A stretch of 64,000 nucleotides of DNA from contig NZ_CP047393.1 of assembly GCF_009858175.1 (NCBI RefSeq), positions 2,108,001-2,172,000 of the forward strand, written 5' to 3'. A program made the translations under genes and the position numbers. Within the stretch, counting starts at the first letter, position 1; each line of letters begins with the position of its first letter. Positions 54,354 to 63,507 of the stretch are shown here, piece after piece. Source of the stretch: Pontibacillus sp. HMF3514. GTDB taxonomy: Bacteria; Bacillota; Bacilli; Bacillales; BH030062. The notes under the pieces were generated by a model. That model did not search any database. It was given only the letters and a program-made list of their open reading frames with translations, and had not been told where the DNA came from.

Positions 54354-55799
54354 TCAAGGTGCTGTTCCTGGTGGAAAGTTAAAAGGCTTTGGATTTAATA
54401 AATCAGGAACTTGAATTGCTTCATTTAGATTGTAAGCACCGTATCCGTATTTTTGTTTTGGTGCATTATTAAACTTAACCTCTGTATATCCATATGATTT
54501 AGCTGTCATTAGAAGCGCTTCTATCATCGCAAGAGGTTTGTCACCAAAGTTTGAATCATTCGTTAAAGTGACCTGTAATGTGTCACCTTGTGCCGTAATT
54601 GACTTGAACGTTACACTTTGAGGAATAACCGGCTTAACATACTTAGCTGGTACACCTTTTTTCATTAGCTTCAAAGCATTAGCAATGGTTTTTTCTTTTA
54701 TTGAAATAGGTGCTAAAAAGCCTGGTCTATTCTCACCATTTTGGTAGAACATATAGGCTCTACCACTCAACTCTTCAATTTGAATTTCTTTCTGAACCCC
54801 AATATTAGAAAAGTTCAGTCCAGTGTTTCCTTCTCGTTGTAACTGAATCGTTTGAATACCATGTGGTCGAAACATTTCCTTAAGAGCATTAATAAAATTC
54901 TGTTCCTTAGTCTCTCCTTCTGGCAATGAATAACTTTTTGGGAAATTCGCCACAACAAGGTTCTCATCTTTTTTTAGATTAAATGTTACATCTTTAAAGG
55001 CATACTCTTGAATGCCCCACTCATCTGCTTTTACAGATCTCGCAATAGAGTTATATACTTCATTTACAGATCCCCAATTAGGTGGTGCAATAATTGTAAT
55101 TGGGATCATCACATTCGAATCAGCACCCATCACCGCTACTGTAGCAAACTTGTCATGAGGTCGATTAGCAAATACATAGGATTCCTCGAGTTTACGGTGA
55201 CCACCTATTTCCTTCTTTTGCTTCTCACCTTCTTCTTTACTAGTGATATTCGCTTCAGATGACTCGTTATGATTTGATTCATTCGAAGGGGCACCATCCG
55301 AGCTACTATCACTTGATTCTTCTTCCTCTGAAGGGGCAATAGAGTTGATATTTGCTTCTTTATTATTTTGGTCGCCATTCTGGTGGGTACCCTCATCAGC
55401 CTTACTTTCATATGTGTCTGCCTGGTCTTGATTAGAACCATCACTATTACCATCAGCGGAATTATCTCCACCTTCTGATGTGGAAGACTTACTTTCTTCT
55501 TGGAAACCTTCTAGATTGGCTTCATCACTAGAAGACTCTCCTGAATTTTCTGCAGTATCATACGTCCCGTCAAACAGCCAAGACATCGTGGTTATAATAA
55601 ACAACAAGACTGCAGCTGCTGATACGGTTGTCACTAACCAAGGTTGTTTATAAAATGGTGTTTTAACAGGTTCTGCCGAATTCAAACGAGAGGATATATT
55701 ATTATACAGTTCATCTGGTGTTTGACGATCTTCAACTTCTGGCATATTTTGCAGGAGGTTTTGTAAGTCATCTTCGGTGTAGTTCTTATTTTGCTTCAC
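54354..55799 (-). CDS. rsiX: anti-sigma-X factor RsiX
   Basis: Membrane-spanning anti-sigma factor paired with sigX. The 481-aa protein has a cytoplasmic N-terminus (~1-50), one transmembrane helix (LVTTVSAAAVLLFIITTMSW, ~50-69), an unusually long Ser/Glu/Asn/Asp-rich linker (~70-190), and an extracytoplasmic C-terminal domain. B. subtilis RsiX is about 370 aa as I recall, so the extra length is mainly the acidic linker. The start overlaps the end of sigX by 14 nt, giving the 1:1 coupling usual for ECF pairs. Confidence 0.88.
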   Translation of the reverse strand: MKQNKNYTEDDLQNLLQNMPEVEDRQTPDELYNNISSRLNSAEPVKTPFYKQPWLVTTVSAAAVLLFIITTMSWLFDGTYDTAENSGESSSDEANLEGFQEESKSSTSEGGDNSADGNSDGSNQDQADTYESKADEGTHQNGDQNNKEANINSIAPSEEEESSDSSSDGAPSNESNHNESSEANITSKEEGEKQKKEIGGHRKLEESYVFANRPHDKFATVAVMGADSNVMIPITIIAPPNWGSVNEVYNSIARSVKADEWGIQEYAFKDVTFNLKKDENLVVANFPKSYSLPEGETKEQNFINALKEMFRPHGIQTIQLQREGNTGLNFSNIGVQKEIQIEELSGRAYMFYQNGENRPGFLAPISIKEKTIANALKLMKKGVPAKYVKPVIPQSVTFKSITAQGDTLQVTLTNDSNFGDKPLAMIEALLMTAKSYGYTEVKFNNAPKQKYGYGAYNLNEAIQVPDLLNPKPFNFPPGTAP

Positions 55800-56328
55800 T
55801 GTTTATCCCCTCCTCTTGATCCTCTTGCATGAGTTTTTGAAGTGTCTTCATTCCTCGATGTTGTGTCGTTTTCACCTTACTCACGCTCATACCTAATATA
55901 TCAGCGGTTTCTTGGATTGACATGGATTGAATATATCGCAATATAATCACACTCTTTTGATCTAAGGAACAACGGTCTAAGCATCTATAAATTTTCTGGA
56001 TTTCTTCATTTTGAAGAGCTACTTCTTCAGGTTCTGGTTGGTCATCCTGAATAAGATGTCCCTTCTCACTCCAGTCAAAGAATTCAAGCACACGGTTACG
56101 TTTACGTTTTTGCTTCCTAAAATGATCAATCGCTACATGACGCGCAATAGAGAAAAGCCATGTTTTTTCACTACTATCACCTTTAAAGCGATCATAAGAA
56201 TTCATTACTTTAATATATACTTCTTGAACGAGATCCTCAGCTTGTTCCCGGTTTTTTACCATATAAAATAAAAATTGAAAGACGTCTTTATGGTAATTCT
56301 CATAGAGCTCTTGAAAGACCGATTTCAT
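55786..56328 (-). CDS. sigX: ECF sigma factor SigX
   Basis: A 180-aa ECF sigma factor. Region 2 spans ~15-80 (MVKNREQAEDLVQEVYIKVM, TWLFSIARHVAIDHFR) and region 4 spans ~115-170 (LDQKSVIILRYIQSMSIQET and ADILGMSVSKVKTTQHRGMK). In B. subtilis SigX alters cell-surface charge (dlt, pss) and resistance to cationic peptides. It lies beside res genes as in B. subtilis and has an autoregulatory promoter. Confidence 0.92.
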   Translation of the reverse strand: MKSVFQELYENYHKDVFQFLFYMVKNREQAEDLVQEVYIKVMNSYDRFKGDSSEKTWLFSIARHVAIDHFRKQKRKRNRVLEFFDWSEKGHLIQDDQPEPEEVALQNEEIQKIYRCLDRCSLDQKSVIILRYIQSMSIQETADILGMSVSKVKTTQHRGMKTLQKLMQEDQEEGINSEAK

Positions 56329-56354
56329 TCATGAACCTCCGTTCATAAGATATA

Positions 56355-56380
56355 GTCGTTTATGTATCCAAAAAGTTTCA
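56355..56380 (-). promoter_or_regulatory. autoregulatory ECF promoter of sigX-rsiX
   Basis: Minus strand TGAAACTTTT (-35, from 56380), 16-nt spacer after TGAAAC, then CGAC (56355-56358). This fits the AAC / CGwC pattern of ECF sigma factors in the W/X/M group, about 27 nt before the sigX start. Confidence 0.65.
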
Positions 56381-56472
56381 CACTTCATTACTATAAAATA
56401 TTTTCCTTAATTTGAATAGGGAAAAACAACCATTTGGTGATTTTATACACCTGAATTCACACACTTTAGGAA

Positions 56473-56509
56473 TAAAAAAAAAGCATTGAATCGAATAGCG
56501 ATTCAATGC
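56473..56509 (-). terminator. terminator of the B12 uptake pair
   Basis: A perfect 11-bp stem GCATTGAATCG/CGATTCAATGC, five-nt loop, and nine T on the minus strand. Confidence 0.93.
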
Positions 56510-56554
56510 CCTTTAGTAATACTTATATGAAAGCAGTTAGGTTCATTTACTATT

Positions 56555-57106
56555 TTAGAGATGGTTTACTTCTTTTAATGAATTAAAAGACTTTACATTC
56601 TTATCGTCTTTCTCCAAAAAACGAATAAATAATTTCGAAAGAACAGGATATAAAAGAACCATAAAGATAACATTCCCAACGGCATGATACGTATCATACA
56701 TAAGACCACTTAAATAATAAGCCCAGAAATGATTACCAATTGTTCCATAAGTTAGTGACATAACTAAACCGTAACCATACCCTACAAGAGCACTAAAGAA
56801 TGCTAAAACCCAAATAGGCATTGATTTACGATACTTACCTATGAGGCCACTGATCAATCCAATAATCCCCCAACAGAGTATTTGAGGGAGTGTCCATATT
56901 CCCATTCCTAGTACAAGGTTAGATAATATCGTAGATAAAACAGCTAAAATAACCCCTTCAACTGGCCCTAACCATATTCCGCAAATGATGACTAAGGTGC
57001 TAACAGGTTGAACATTTGGTAGGTAGAATAAGCTAGAAAATAATATTCTTCCTACTGTAGCCAGTGCTGCTAACATAGCCAGTAAAGTTAGTTTTTGCGT
57101 TTTCAC
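56555..57106 (-). CDS. ECF transporter S component, probable cobalamin/corrinoid
   Basis: A 183-aa substrate-binding membrane subunit with six hydrophobic helices and the N-terminal LTLLAMLAALATVGR motif that docks S components onto the shared EcfAAT module. Substrate B12 is inferred from the upstream cobalamin riboswitch and the adjoining DUF4430 lipoprotein. The start is GTG at 57106, directly after the lipoprotein stop and preceded by GGGAGTG; the open frame to 57196 overlaps the lipoprotein gene and is not used. No EcfA/EcfT genes are present here, so it must use a shared module. Confidence 0.84.
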   Translation of the reverse strand: MKTQKLTLLAMLAALATVGRILFSSLFYLPNVQPVSTLVIICGIWLGPVEGVILAVLSTILSNLVLGMGIWTLPQILCWGIIGLISGLIGKYRKSMPIWVLAFFSALVGYGYGLVMSLTYGTIGNHFWAYYLSGLMYDTYHAVGNVIFMVLLYPVLSKLFIRFLEKDDKNVKSFNSLKEVNHL

Positions 57107-57110
57107 ACGA

Positions 57111-57557
57111 TCACTCCCAGCTATGCATATCCCAAACCACTTTATCACCTGGCTCTTGTTCGTATTCCTTCGCTCCCACTTCTGCTTCTTTTCCATTTAC
57201 GGTGTAAAACCAAGCCATTTTTTCGCTTTGTTTAGCTTTTACACCTTCAATTGTGGTGATAAATCCGCCGCTTGCTGCTTTGATCTCGAAGTTATTTTTC
57301 ATAACTTCCATAACAGAAGTACCTTCTTCAATTTCAACTTCCTTTTCAGCAATAACTTTCTCTCCATTGTTTTGAGATACAGTTACTTGGACAACTTCTT
57401 GTTTTTCTTCTTGCTTTTCTTCTTGTTTTTCTTCTTGTTTCGTTTCATTGTTGTTCTCACTAGTTGTGGTTGGTGACTCTTCTCCACCACACGCTGCTAG
57501 AGCCCCTAGCATAAATAAACTTACAATCATCACACGTAACATTTGTTTCATTTTCAT
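57111..57557 (-). CDS. DUF4430 lipoprotein, probable cobalamin-binding
   Basis: A 148-aa lipoprotein: signal peptide with lipobox LAAC (Cys23), a linker of four imperfect KQEE repeats, and a C-terminal DUF4430 domain (VTVSQNNGEKVIAEKEVEIE to VWDMHSWE) related to the beta domain of intrinsic factor/transcobalamin. AGAGGTTGG precedes the ATG. It is the first gene after the cobalamin riboswitch and is coupled to the S component, so together they probably take up B12. Confidence 0.86.
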   Translation of the reverse strand: MKMKQMLRVMIVSLFMLGALAACGGEESPTTTSENNNETKQEEKQEEKQEEKQEVVQVTVSQNNGEKVIAEKEVEIEEGTSVMEVMKNNFEIKAASGGFITTIEGVKAKQSEKMAWFYTVNGKEAEVGAKEYEQEPGDKVVWDMHSWE

Positions 57558-57630
57558 CCAACCTCTCCCAAAAAAATTAGTGGTTTCATTGCCTAATGGA
57601 GAGGATCAGACGTTGGACGTCCAGGAAATA

Positions 57631-57669
57631 TAAAAGAAAAAGCTTTTCCCGCTATGGAGAAAAGCTTTT
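57631..57669 (-). terminator. expression-platform terminator of the cobalamin riboswitch
   Basis: An 11-bp stem (57659-57669 with 57638-57648) and TTTTTCTTTT tail on the minus strand, lying between the aptamer and the lipoprotein start. It would stop transcription when B12 is bound. Confidence 0.85.
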
Positions 57670-57770
57670 GAGTACGACTGTTATTCCATGATCATTTATA
57701 TTAAATAAAATGCCATGTTTAATCCCGGTCGTCTCAAACGCTCAATCCTCGAAGCTTTGAAACGCTAGAT

Positions 57771-57931
57771 TCAGGCAGGTCTACTGACTTGTGCATCATC
57801 CTACTTCGGGCCCTTCCCATACGTCATTCCGTACAGTGGAACTCCCTTTCGTACACACTTACAGTTGCGAGGACAGTTCTGGCTTTTAACCAGATTCCCT
57901 TTTAAGCTCAAATATCTTCTGAGCACCTTCA
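57771..57931 (-). promoter_or_regulatory. cobalamin riboswitch aptamer
   Basis: On the minus strand: AGGTGCTC opening with a GCTCA/TGAGC hairpin, AAAAGGGAA, AGCCAGAACTGTCCTCGCAA, CTGTAAG, and the closing CAAGTCAGTAGACCTGCC. These blocks in this order are the hallmark of the AdoCbl-type aptamer. It is oriented toward the DUF4430/ECF-S pair, with a terminator following it. The gap 57558-58040 holds nothing else. Confidence 0.92.
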
Positions 57932-58040
57932 TCCTACATATTGTGTTGTCATTAAACATATTAGCATACCTTACCATCGAAGCAAAGGTACATTTGTGCA
58001 AATTTGTTTCATAGGGAACAAGATTGTTCGCCAAATCTGG

Positions 58041-59804
58041 CTATCTTTCGCTATATTTTGGGATTTTAAACATAAAGGTAGTCCCTTCATCCACTTTACT
58101 ATGAACGGAGATAACCCCTTTGTGAGCTTCTACGATATTTTTAGCAATAGCTAGGCCAAGACCTGTTCCGGATTTACCTTCTTCCCTTTTTCTAGATTTG
58201 TCCCCTTTATAAAAACGCTCAAAAACAAATGGAAGATCTTCTTCTGCAATTCCAGCTCCATAGTCTGTAACAGAAAATTGAATATAATCATCAAGACTTC
58301 CAATTGAAACCAAAACATCTCCGCTAGATTGTGTATGTCGAATTGCATTGTCAATTAAATTCGTAAGGACTTGTTCAATTCGATCCGGATCCATAACCGT
58401 ATAATCGACATTATCCGCAATTTTTAGAGACAAATTTACATCATGTTGGTATGCCATACCTTGAAACTTCTTCGTGATTCTTTCTACAAAGTCTGGAATA
58501 TAAACAGATTCCTGATTTAATTGAATATGTCCTGCTTCCATTCGAGCAAGGTCCAACAACTCATTAACCAAACGTCCCATTCTTAGAGATTCATCATAAA
58601 TGATTTTAGCAAGTTCATTTTTATCTTCTGGACTCTCTGCTACATCATCTACAATCGCTTCACTATAACCTTGCAACATTGAAATAGGTGTTCGTAATTC
58701 ATGAGACACGTTGGCTATGAAATCTTTACGAAGTTTATCCAATCGACGCTCCTCAGTCATATCCCTAAGTACAGCAACTGCACCACGAACAAAAGAGCGG
58801 TCGTAAAGTGGAGTCATAATAACAACCCAACTACGCCCTTGTATATTTAGTTCAGTCATTACTTCTTTTTCTAAAGAGATTACCTCTTGCAACATCTTTT
58901 GAAGTTCTTCAGGTAACTCTTTGCCATGAGAGTAACCATAGTTTTCGTAATGCCATGCCTCTATAAATTGATCTGCAGGCGGATTAGTAACAAGCATATT
59001 ACCGCTTCGATTCAATGTAATAACACCATCTGCCATAGATCGCAAAATACCTGATAACTGCTCTTTTTCCTGATTAAGTGCATTAATATGGAATTTAAAT
59101 TGTCGCCCCATACGATTAAAAGCCATAGCTAATTCCCCGATTTCATCATGGGTTAAAATCGGAACTTTCGTATTAAATTCGCCTCTTGCTAACTCAAATG
59201 CCCCTTCTCTCATTTTACGAAGTGGCGCAGTAATCCTAGTCGATAAAAAGAAAGCAAAAATAGTCGTTAATATAATGGCTATGCCAGCACCTAACAATAT
59301 GATCTTAGTCGTCTGTGAAGTCGTTTTTTCAACAAACTTTAATGATTGGTAGACATAAACAGCTCCACCATCTCTTTGAAGAGGGTGACCAACAATCATG
59401 ATGTTAGTGTTTGTAGTAGGTACAACCTCTTCCTGTTTAATTGGTTCTCTTTGTGTTAATACTTGCGACAACGTTTCATGATGGAAGATCCACTTCACTG
59501 GTACATCTGGAATCGAATCATTAAATTGGTCAGATTCCCAGTAATCATCCTGACTAAAGACAATGACTATACGACTAGATGGATCTATTACTTGCTCTGC
59601 GATGGACAGCGCTAAATCACGATCTTCATGTTCTTCTACAATGTTGGAGATCTTTTCAGCTGACTGCATTAGCTCTTGTTCAGCTTGAAAGACATGATAA
59701 TTTTCAAAGAACTCAAGCAACAGCACAGTTAATATAAATAAAACAAAGGATACTAGAAGTAAAATGGTAAACCATAGCTTACCAACGACACTCCGCCAAA
59801 ACAT
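58041..59804 (-). CDS. resE: sensor histidine kinase ResE
   Basis: Membrane kinase that senses oxygen limitation/nitric oxide and phosphorylates ResD. The 587-aa protein has a first transmembrane helix (~10-30), an extracytoplasmic sensor (~31-165), a second helix (~172-192), HAMP, PAS (~250-340), the phosphoacceptor HELRTPISML near residue 372, and the ATPase boxes NLIDNAIRHT, DYGAGI and GTGLGLAI. Its ATG overlaps the resD stop (TAATG). Confidence 0.93.
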   Translation of the reverse strand: MFWRSVVGKLWFTILLLVSFVLFILTVLLLEFFENYHVFQAEQELMQSAEKISNIVEEHEDRDLALSIAEQVIDPSSRIVIVFSQDDYWESDQFNDSIPDVPVKWIFHHETLSQVLTQREPIKQEEVVPTTNTNIMIVGHPLQRDGGAVYVYQSLKFVEKTTSQTTKIILLGAGIAIILTTIFAFFLSTRITAPLRKMREGAFELARGEFNTKVPILTHDEIGELAMAFNRMGRQFKFHINALNQEKEQLSGILRSMADGVITLNRSGNMLVTNPPADQFIEAWHYENYGYSHGKELPEELQKMLQEVISLEKEVMTELNIQGRSWVVIMTPLYDRSFVRGAVAVLRDMTEERRLDKLRKDFIANVSHELRTPISMLQGYSEAIVDDVAESPEDKNELAKIIYDESLRMGRLVNELLDLARMEAGHIQLNQESVYIPDFVERITKKFQGMAYQHDVNLSLKIADNVDYTVMDPDRIEQVLTNLIDNAIRHTQSSGDVLVSIGSLDDYIQFSVTDYGAGIAEEDLPFVFERFYKGDKSRKREEGKSGTGLGLAIAKNIVEAHKGVISVHSKVDEGTTFMFKIPKYSER

Positions 59805-60520
59805 TAGTCACCCACAACCTCAAATTTATATCCGACACCCCATACAGTTACGATCATTTTTGCAGCATCTTTAGATACTTTGCTTAATTTTTCACGTAAA
59901 CGTTTCACGTGTGTATCGACTGTACGAAGATCTCCGAAAAATTCATATTGCCATACTTCTTTTAGAAGTTCCTCGCGGTCAAAGACTTTATCGGGAGATT
60001 GAGCTAGAAATAGTAATAATTCATATTCCTTTGGTGTTAAACTTACATTTTTACCATCTGCTAATACACGATGGGCATCGTTATCTATTGTAAGGTGTTC
60101 AAACTCAATTACATCTTTAGCAGCTGTTTCTGTTTGTAAGAATTTTGTTGAGGAAGAACGACGTAGGAGTGCTTTCACACGTAAAACGACCTCTCTTGGA
60201 CTGAATGGCTTAACGATATAGTCATCTGTACCAACCTCAAACCCTTGAACACGGTTGGACTCTTCTCCTTTAGCCGTAAGCATAATAACTGGAGTAGCCT
60301 TCTTTTCACGTAACTCCTTACAAACCTCTATTCCATCTATACCAGGTAGCATTAAATCTAATAAAATCACATCAAAATCTTCTTCTAAAGCGATTTTTAA
60401 TGCTTCTTCTCCATCTTCCGCCTCTGTTACTTCAAAAGCTTCTCTTTCAAGATACATTTTAATTAATCGGCGAATACGTTCCTCATCATCAACTACTAAA
60501 ATTTTTGATCCCTGTTCCAT
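59804..60520 (-). CDS. resD: response regulator ResD
   Basis: OmpR-family regulator of aerobic/anaerobic respiration; in B. subtilis it activates resABC, cta, qcr and nitrate-respiration genes. The 238-aa protein has a receiver domain with DD at residues 11-12, phospho-Asp in DVILLDLMLPG near residue 54 and Lys in DDYIVKPFSPRE, then a C-terminal winged helix (LTPKEYELLLFLAQSPDKVF). AAAAGGGGGAGCTC precedes the ATG. Confidence 0.95.
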   Translation of the reverse strand: MEQGSKILVVDDEERIRRLIKMYLEREAFEVTEAEDGEEALKIALEEDFDVILLDLMLPGIDGIEVCKELREKKATPVIMLTAKGEESNRVQGFEVGTDDYIVKPFSPREVVLRVKALLRRSSSTKFLQTETAAKDVIEFEHLTIDNDAHRVLADGKNVSLTPKEYELLLFLAQSPDKVFDREELLKEVWQYEFFGDLRTVDTHVKRLREKLSKVSKDAAKMIVTVWGVGYKFEVVGD

Positions 60521-60557
60521 GTCAGAGCTCCCCCTTTTGCTTAATCATTCTTAATGT

Positions 60558-60592
60558 GTAAAAAAGGCTACAAATCTAACGATTCGCAGCCT
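60558..60592 (-). terminator. terminator of resABC
   Basis: AGGCT/AGCCT stem with further imperfect pairing, followed by six T on the minus strand, between resC and resD. It allows resDE to be expressed separately. Confidence 0.75.
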
Positions 60593-60605
60593 CTTTATTG
60601 TAATT

Positions 60606-61808
60606 CTAGGCATAAGAGTGTAATCCTGCAATAATTAGATTTACTGCAATCAGGTTAAACATAATGATTGCAAACCCGATCACGGCTAACCATGCTGAAC
60701 GCTCTCCATGCCAACCGTTAGAAAGTCGCAAGTGTAAAAACCAAGCATAGAATAACCAAGTGATTAATGCCCACACTTCTTTAGGATCCCAACCCCAAAA
60801 ACGGTTCCAAGCTTGTTGAGCCCAAATCATTGCAAAGATTAAAGCTCCAAGCGTAAACACCGGGAAACCAATTGCAACTGCACGGTATGATACTTCATCA
60901 ACAAGGTCTGGATTTACACGATGTAATGCAGGTTGAATCCAGGCAGCTACTCTCTTACGTAAAATAAGTAATGTGAGACCATACAAAGCTAATCCTGTGA
61001 TAATTGACCAAACAAGTGTATTAAGCTTTCTAGCTGCTTGTTCACCTTTCAACCAACCCGGAACTTCTACTAATGGTTTCATAGCTCCTTCTGTAAGTTG
61101 TTTATGATCATGAGGTCCAAATAATGGAGGTAAAGTATATTCTGATTGTACTGTAATCTCCTGACCATCATTATCGGTAGCTTGGAATTCAAATACATTT
61201 TCATATCCACCTATACGGAACGCGATTGTAATAAGAACAAATCCTATAGTGGCATAAAGTGTATAAATAATGAATTCTAACCAAAACGTTTTCTTATTCA
61301 ATGTGGATTGATCAATTGTTCGTATTAAGTAAATAAGACCTGCAGCAAAGCTGACAGCTAAAATCGCTTCTCCAATCGCTGCTGTTGTAACGTGAATGTA
61401 CAGCCAATGTGTTTTAAGTGCTGGTATTAATGGTGAAATTTCTCTTGGAAACATTGATGCATACGCAATAATTAATAATGCTACAGGCAAAGTGAATAGC
61501 CCTAGCAAGTGAAAACGGTAGATAAAGTAAATAACAATAAATGCAAATACAAACATCATACCGAAGAAGGTTGTAAACTCAAATAAGTTACTTACAGGTG
61601 CGTGTTGGCTCGCAATCCACCTTGTAATAAAATACCCTACCTGTGAGATAAAGCCTATAATTGTAATCGCAATCCCAATGTTACCGGCTTTCGAATACTT
61701 TGTGGCTTTTTCTTGTTCTTTAATTGTAGCAGCAAAAAAGACCGTAGCAATTAAATAAAGGACAAATGCAGTGTATAACAAATAACTGCTTATTGTACTT
61801 AGTTCCAT
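60606..61808 (-). CDS. resC: cytochrome c synthetase ResC (CcsA/CcsB type)
   Basis: Haem-handling subunit of system II cytochrome c biogenesis. The 400-aa protein has about eight transmembrane helices and the WWD-type haem motif [19 protein letters not shown] near residue 335, with flanking conserved histidines. TAAGGAGGAATAGGA precedes the ATG. Works with ResB to attach haem to QcrC and other c-type cytochromes. Confidence 0.95.
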   Translation of the reverse strand: MELSTISSYLLYTAFVLYLIATVFFAATIKEQEKATKYSKAGNIGIAITIIGFISQVGYFITRWIASQHAPVSNLFEFTTFFGMMFVFAFIVIYFIYRFHLLGLFTLPVALLIIAYASMFPREISPLIPALKTHWLYIHVTTAAIGEAILAVSFAAGLIYLIRTIDQSTLNKKTFWLEFIIYTLYATIGFVLITIAFRIGGYENVFEFQATDNDGQEITVQSEYTLPPLFGPHDHKQLTEGAMKPLVEVPGWLKGEQAARKLNTLVWSIITGLALYGLTLLILRKRVAAWIQPALHRVNPDLVDEVSYRAVAIGFPVFTLGALIFAMIWAQQAWNRFWGWDPKEVWALITWLFYAWFLHLRLSNGWHGERSAWLAVIGFAIIMFNLIAVNLIIAGLHSYA

Positions 61809-61842
61809 TCCTATTCCTCCTTAACCTCCTTTATCAAGTCGG

Positions 61843-63477
61843 TTATTCTTTACGTTCAAGCTGATCATTAGGCTCAGGAATACTTGTCCCAGCAATAACT
61901 TGTTGGATATCTCGTTTTAATCCATACCAGTTTTTATTCGTATGACCCGCTATCCATAAGCCGTTTTCACGAGGTTGCACCCAAATACGTCGATGGTTCC
62001 AATACATGCCTTGAATAACACCAATCATAAAGATGAATCCGCCTAAACCAAGTATCGGTAGAGTAAGATCTTTGGTAATGGTTAAACCTGTAACATCTCT
62101 CATTTCAACATTTGTTATGCCAAGCTTATAGTCATTTGACTCAGAAGGATCAATGTTAAACCCTACTCCTAACATGCTTACCTCAGGTTCATTTGGATTT
62201 TCAGGTGTATAGATATTAAACACTAAAGCTGGATTTCTTGGATACTTCGATTCTGTAATCGGTTCACCATTCTCCATTTTAAATTCAGGATAGTATTTGT
62301 CCAAAACAACACGATAGCCATTATCAAGCTTATATTCTTTTTTAGGATCAATGAGATCAACTGTAATCTCACCAAGTGACTCTTCGTTTGGGTCACCTTT
62401 TTCATGTAACTTAAATGACATCGATTTGAATTCATTTAATTGATAAGTTGTTTGATAGAGACCAAATCCATCGATCTTTAATGGTCGGTTTACTTGAATA
62501 GATCCCTCTTTCACCTTTTCTAGCTCTGGTTCTGCCCCTGGAAGCGAATCATCTGTACGTTGATAGAGAACAGCATCAGTTTGATAATTTTTCGGTACAC
62601 TGCCACCCTCTTTTTGAATGGCTTCCTTATACCGCTCATCGTTTTCATCATATACTTCTACAAAGAAATCCTCGTTCTTTATGTAGTATTCTCCTTCTGT
62701 ACCTGGGATCACTTCTGTTTCCCCTTCACGTACCCACAATTGTTCATCTACATACATAGCAGGCACAAATCGAAGAAGAGCTCCGATTAAGAAAATGATA
62801 AGACCAATGTGATTTACATAAGGACCCCACCTTGAAAAGCGTCCTTTTTCCGCTAATAGGTGGCCGTCTTGTTCCATTACTTTAAAGCGGCGTTCCTTAA
62901 GCTGTTTTAAAAGGGTTGCTTTCTCTTCATCTGTAACATTTTCAGCTTCTCCAAAGACGCGTTGTCGCTTTAAAAAGGATTCGTGTCTTACAGGTTTCTG
63001 CTTCTTCAAAGCTCTATATAAAGGGACTACACGATCAATACTACAAATAACAAGAGAAATTCCAATTGAAGCAATCAGCAACATATACCACCAAGAACCA
63101 TATAGATCATGGAATCCAAGTTGGTAATAGATTTTCCCAGCTAATCCGTAGTTCACTTCGTAATACTCATCTGCAGGCAAAGCCGATTGATTATTCATCT
63201 CTTGAGGAAAAATGGTTCCTAAAGATGAAGCCAATAATGTTATGGCGATCAACCATACACCTACTTTAACAGATGAGAAAAAATTCCAAATCTTATCCAC
63301 GAACGATTTATTATAGGTTTGGGAACGGCGTGCACTTCCATCATAGCGCATATTTAAAAGCTTATTATGTTTATTACCATCAATATGTTGGTTTTGTTCC
63401 ACAGGCTTTCCGCATGATTCACAAAGCACAGTACCTTCAGGATTAATGTGTCCGCATTCACACTTAATTTTGTTCAT
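61843..63477 (-). CDS. resB: cytochrome c biogenesis protein ResB
   Basis: Second subunit of the system II haem ligase. The 544-aa protein starts with a small zinc-ribbon (CECGH...CESCGKP, residues 5-20), then transmembrane helices near 75-92, 130-148 and 218-235, a large extracytoplasmic domain (~240-485), and a final helix (GLGGFIFMIGVIQGMYW). GAGAGGGTAACGCA precedes the ATG. Confidence 0.94.
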   Translation of the reverse strand: MNKIKCECGHINPEGTVLCESCGKPVEQNQHIDGNKHNKLLNMRYDGSARRSQTYNKSFVDKIWNFFSSVKVGVWLIAITLLASSLGTIFPQEMNNQSALPADEYYEVNYGLAGKIYYQLGFHDLYGSWWYMLLIASIGISLVICSIDRVVPLYRALKKQKPVRHESFLKRQRVFGEAENVTDEEKATLLKQLKERRFKVMEQDGHLLAEKGRFSRWGPYVNHIGLIIFLIGALLRFVPAMYVDEQLWVREGETEVIPGTEGEYYIKNEDFFVEVYDENDERYKEAIQKEGGSVPKNYQTDAVLYQRTDDSLPGAEPELEKVKEGSIQVNRPLKIDGFGLYQTTYQLNEFKSMSFKLHEKGDPNEESLGEITVDLIDPKKEYKLDNGYRVVLDKYYPEFKMENGEPITESKYPRNPALVFNIYTPENPNEPEVSMLGVGFNIDPSESNDYKLGITNVEMRDVTGLTITKDLTLPILGLGGFIFMIGVIQGMYWNHRRIWVQPRENGLWIAGHTNKNWYGLKRDIQQVIAGTSIPEPNDQLERKE

Positions 63478-63507
63478 TGCGTTACCCTCTCAATCTTCTA
63501 GGTGCGC

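Noticed and set aside
57801-58034. 77-aa open frame on the minus strand upstream of the B12 genes
   Set aside because: It lies across the cobalamin aptamer, whose conserved RNA blocks explain the sequence.
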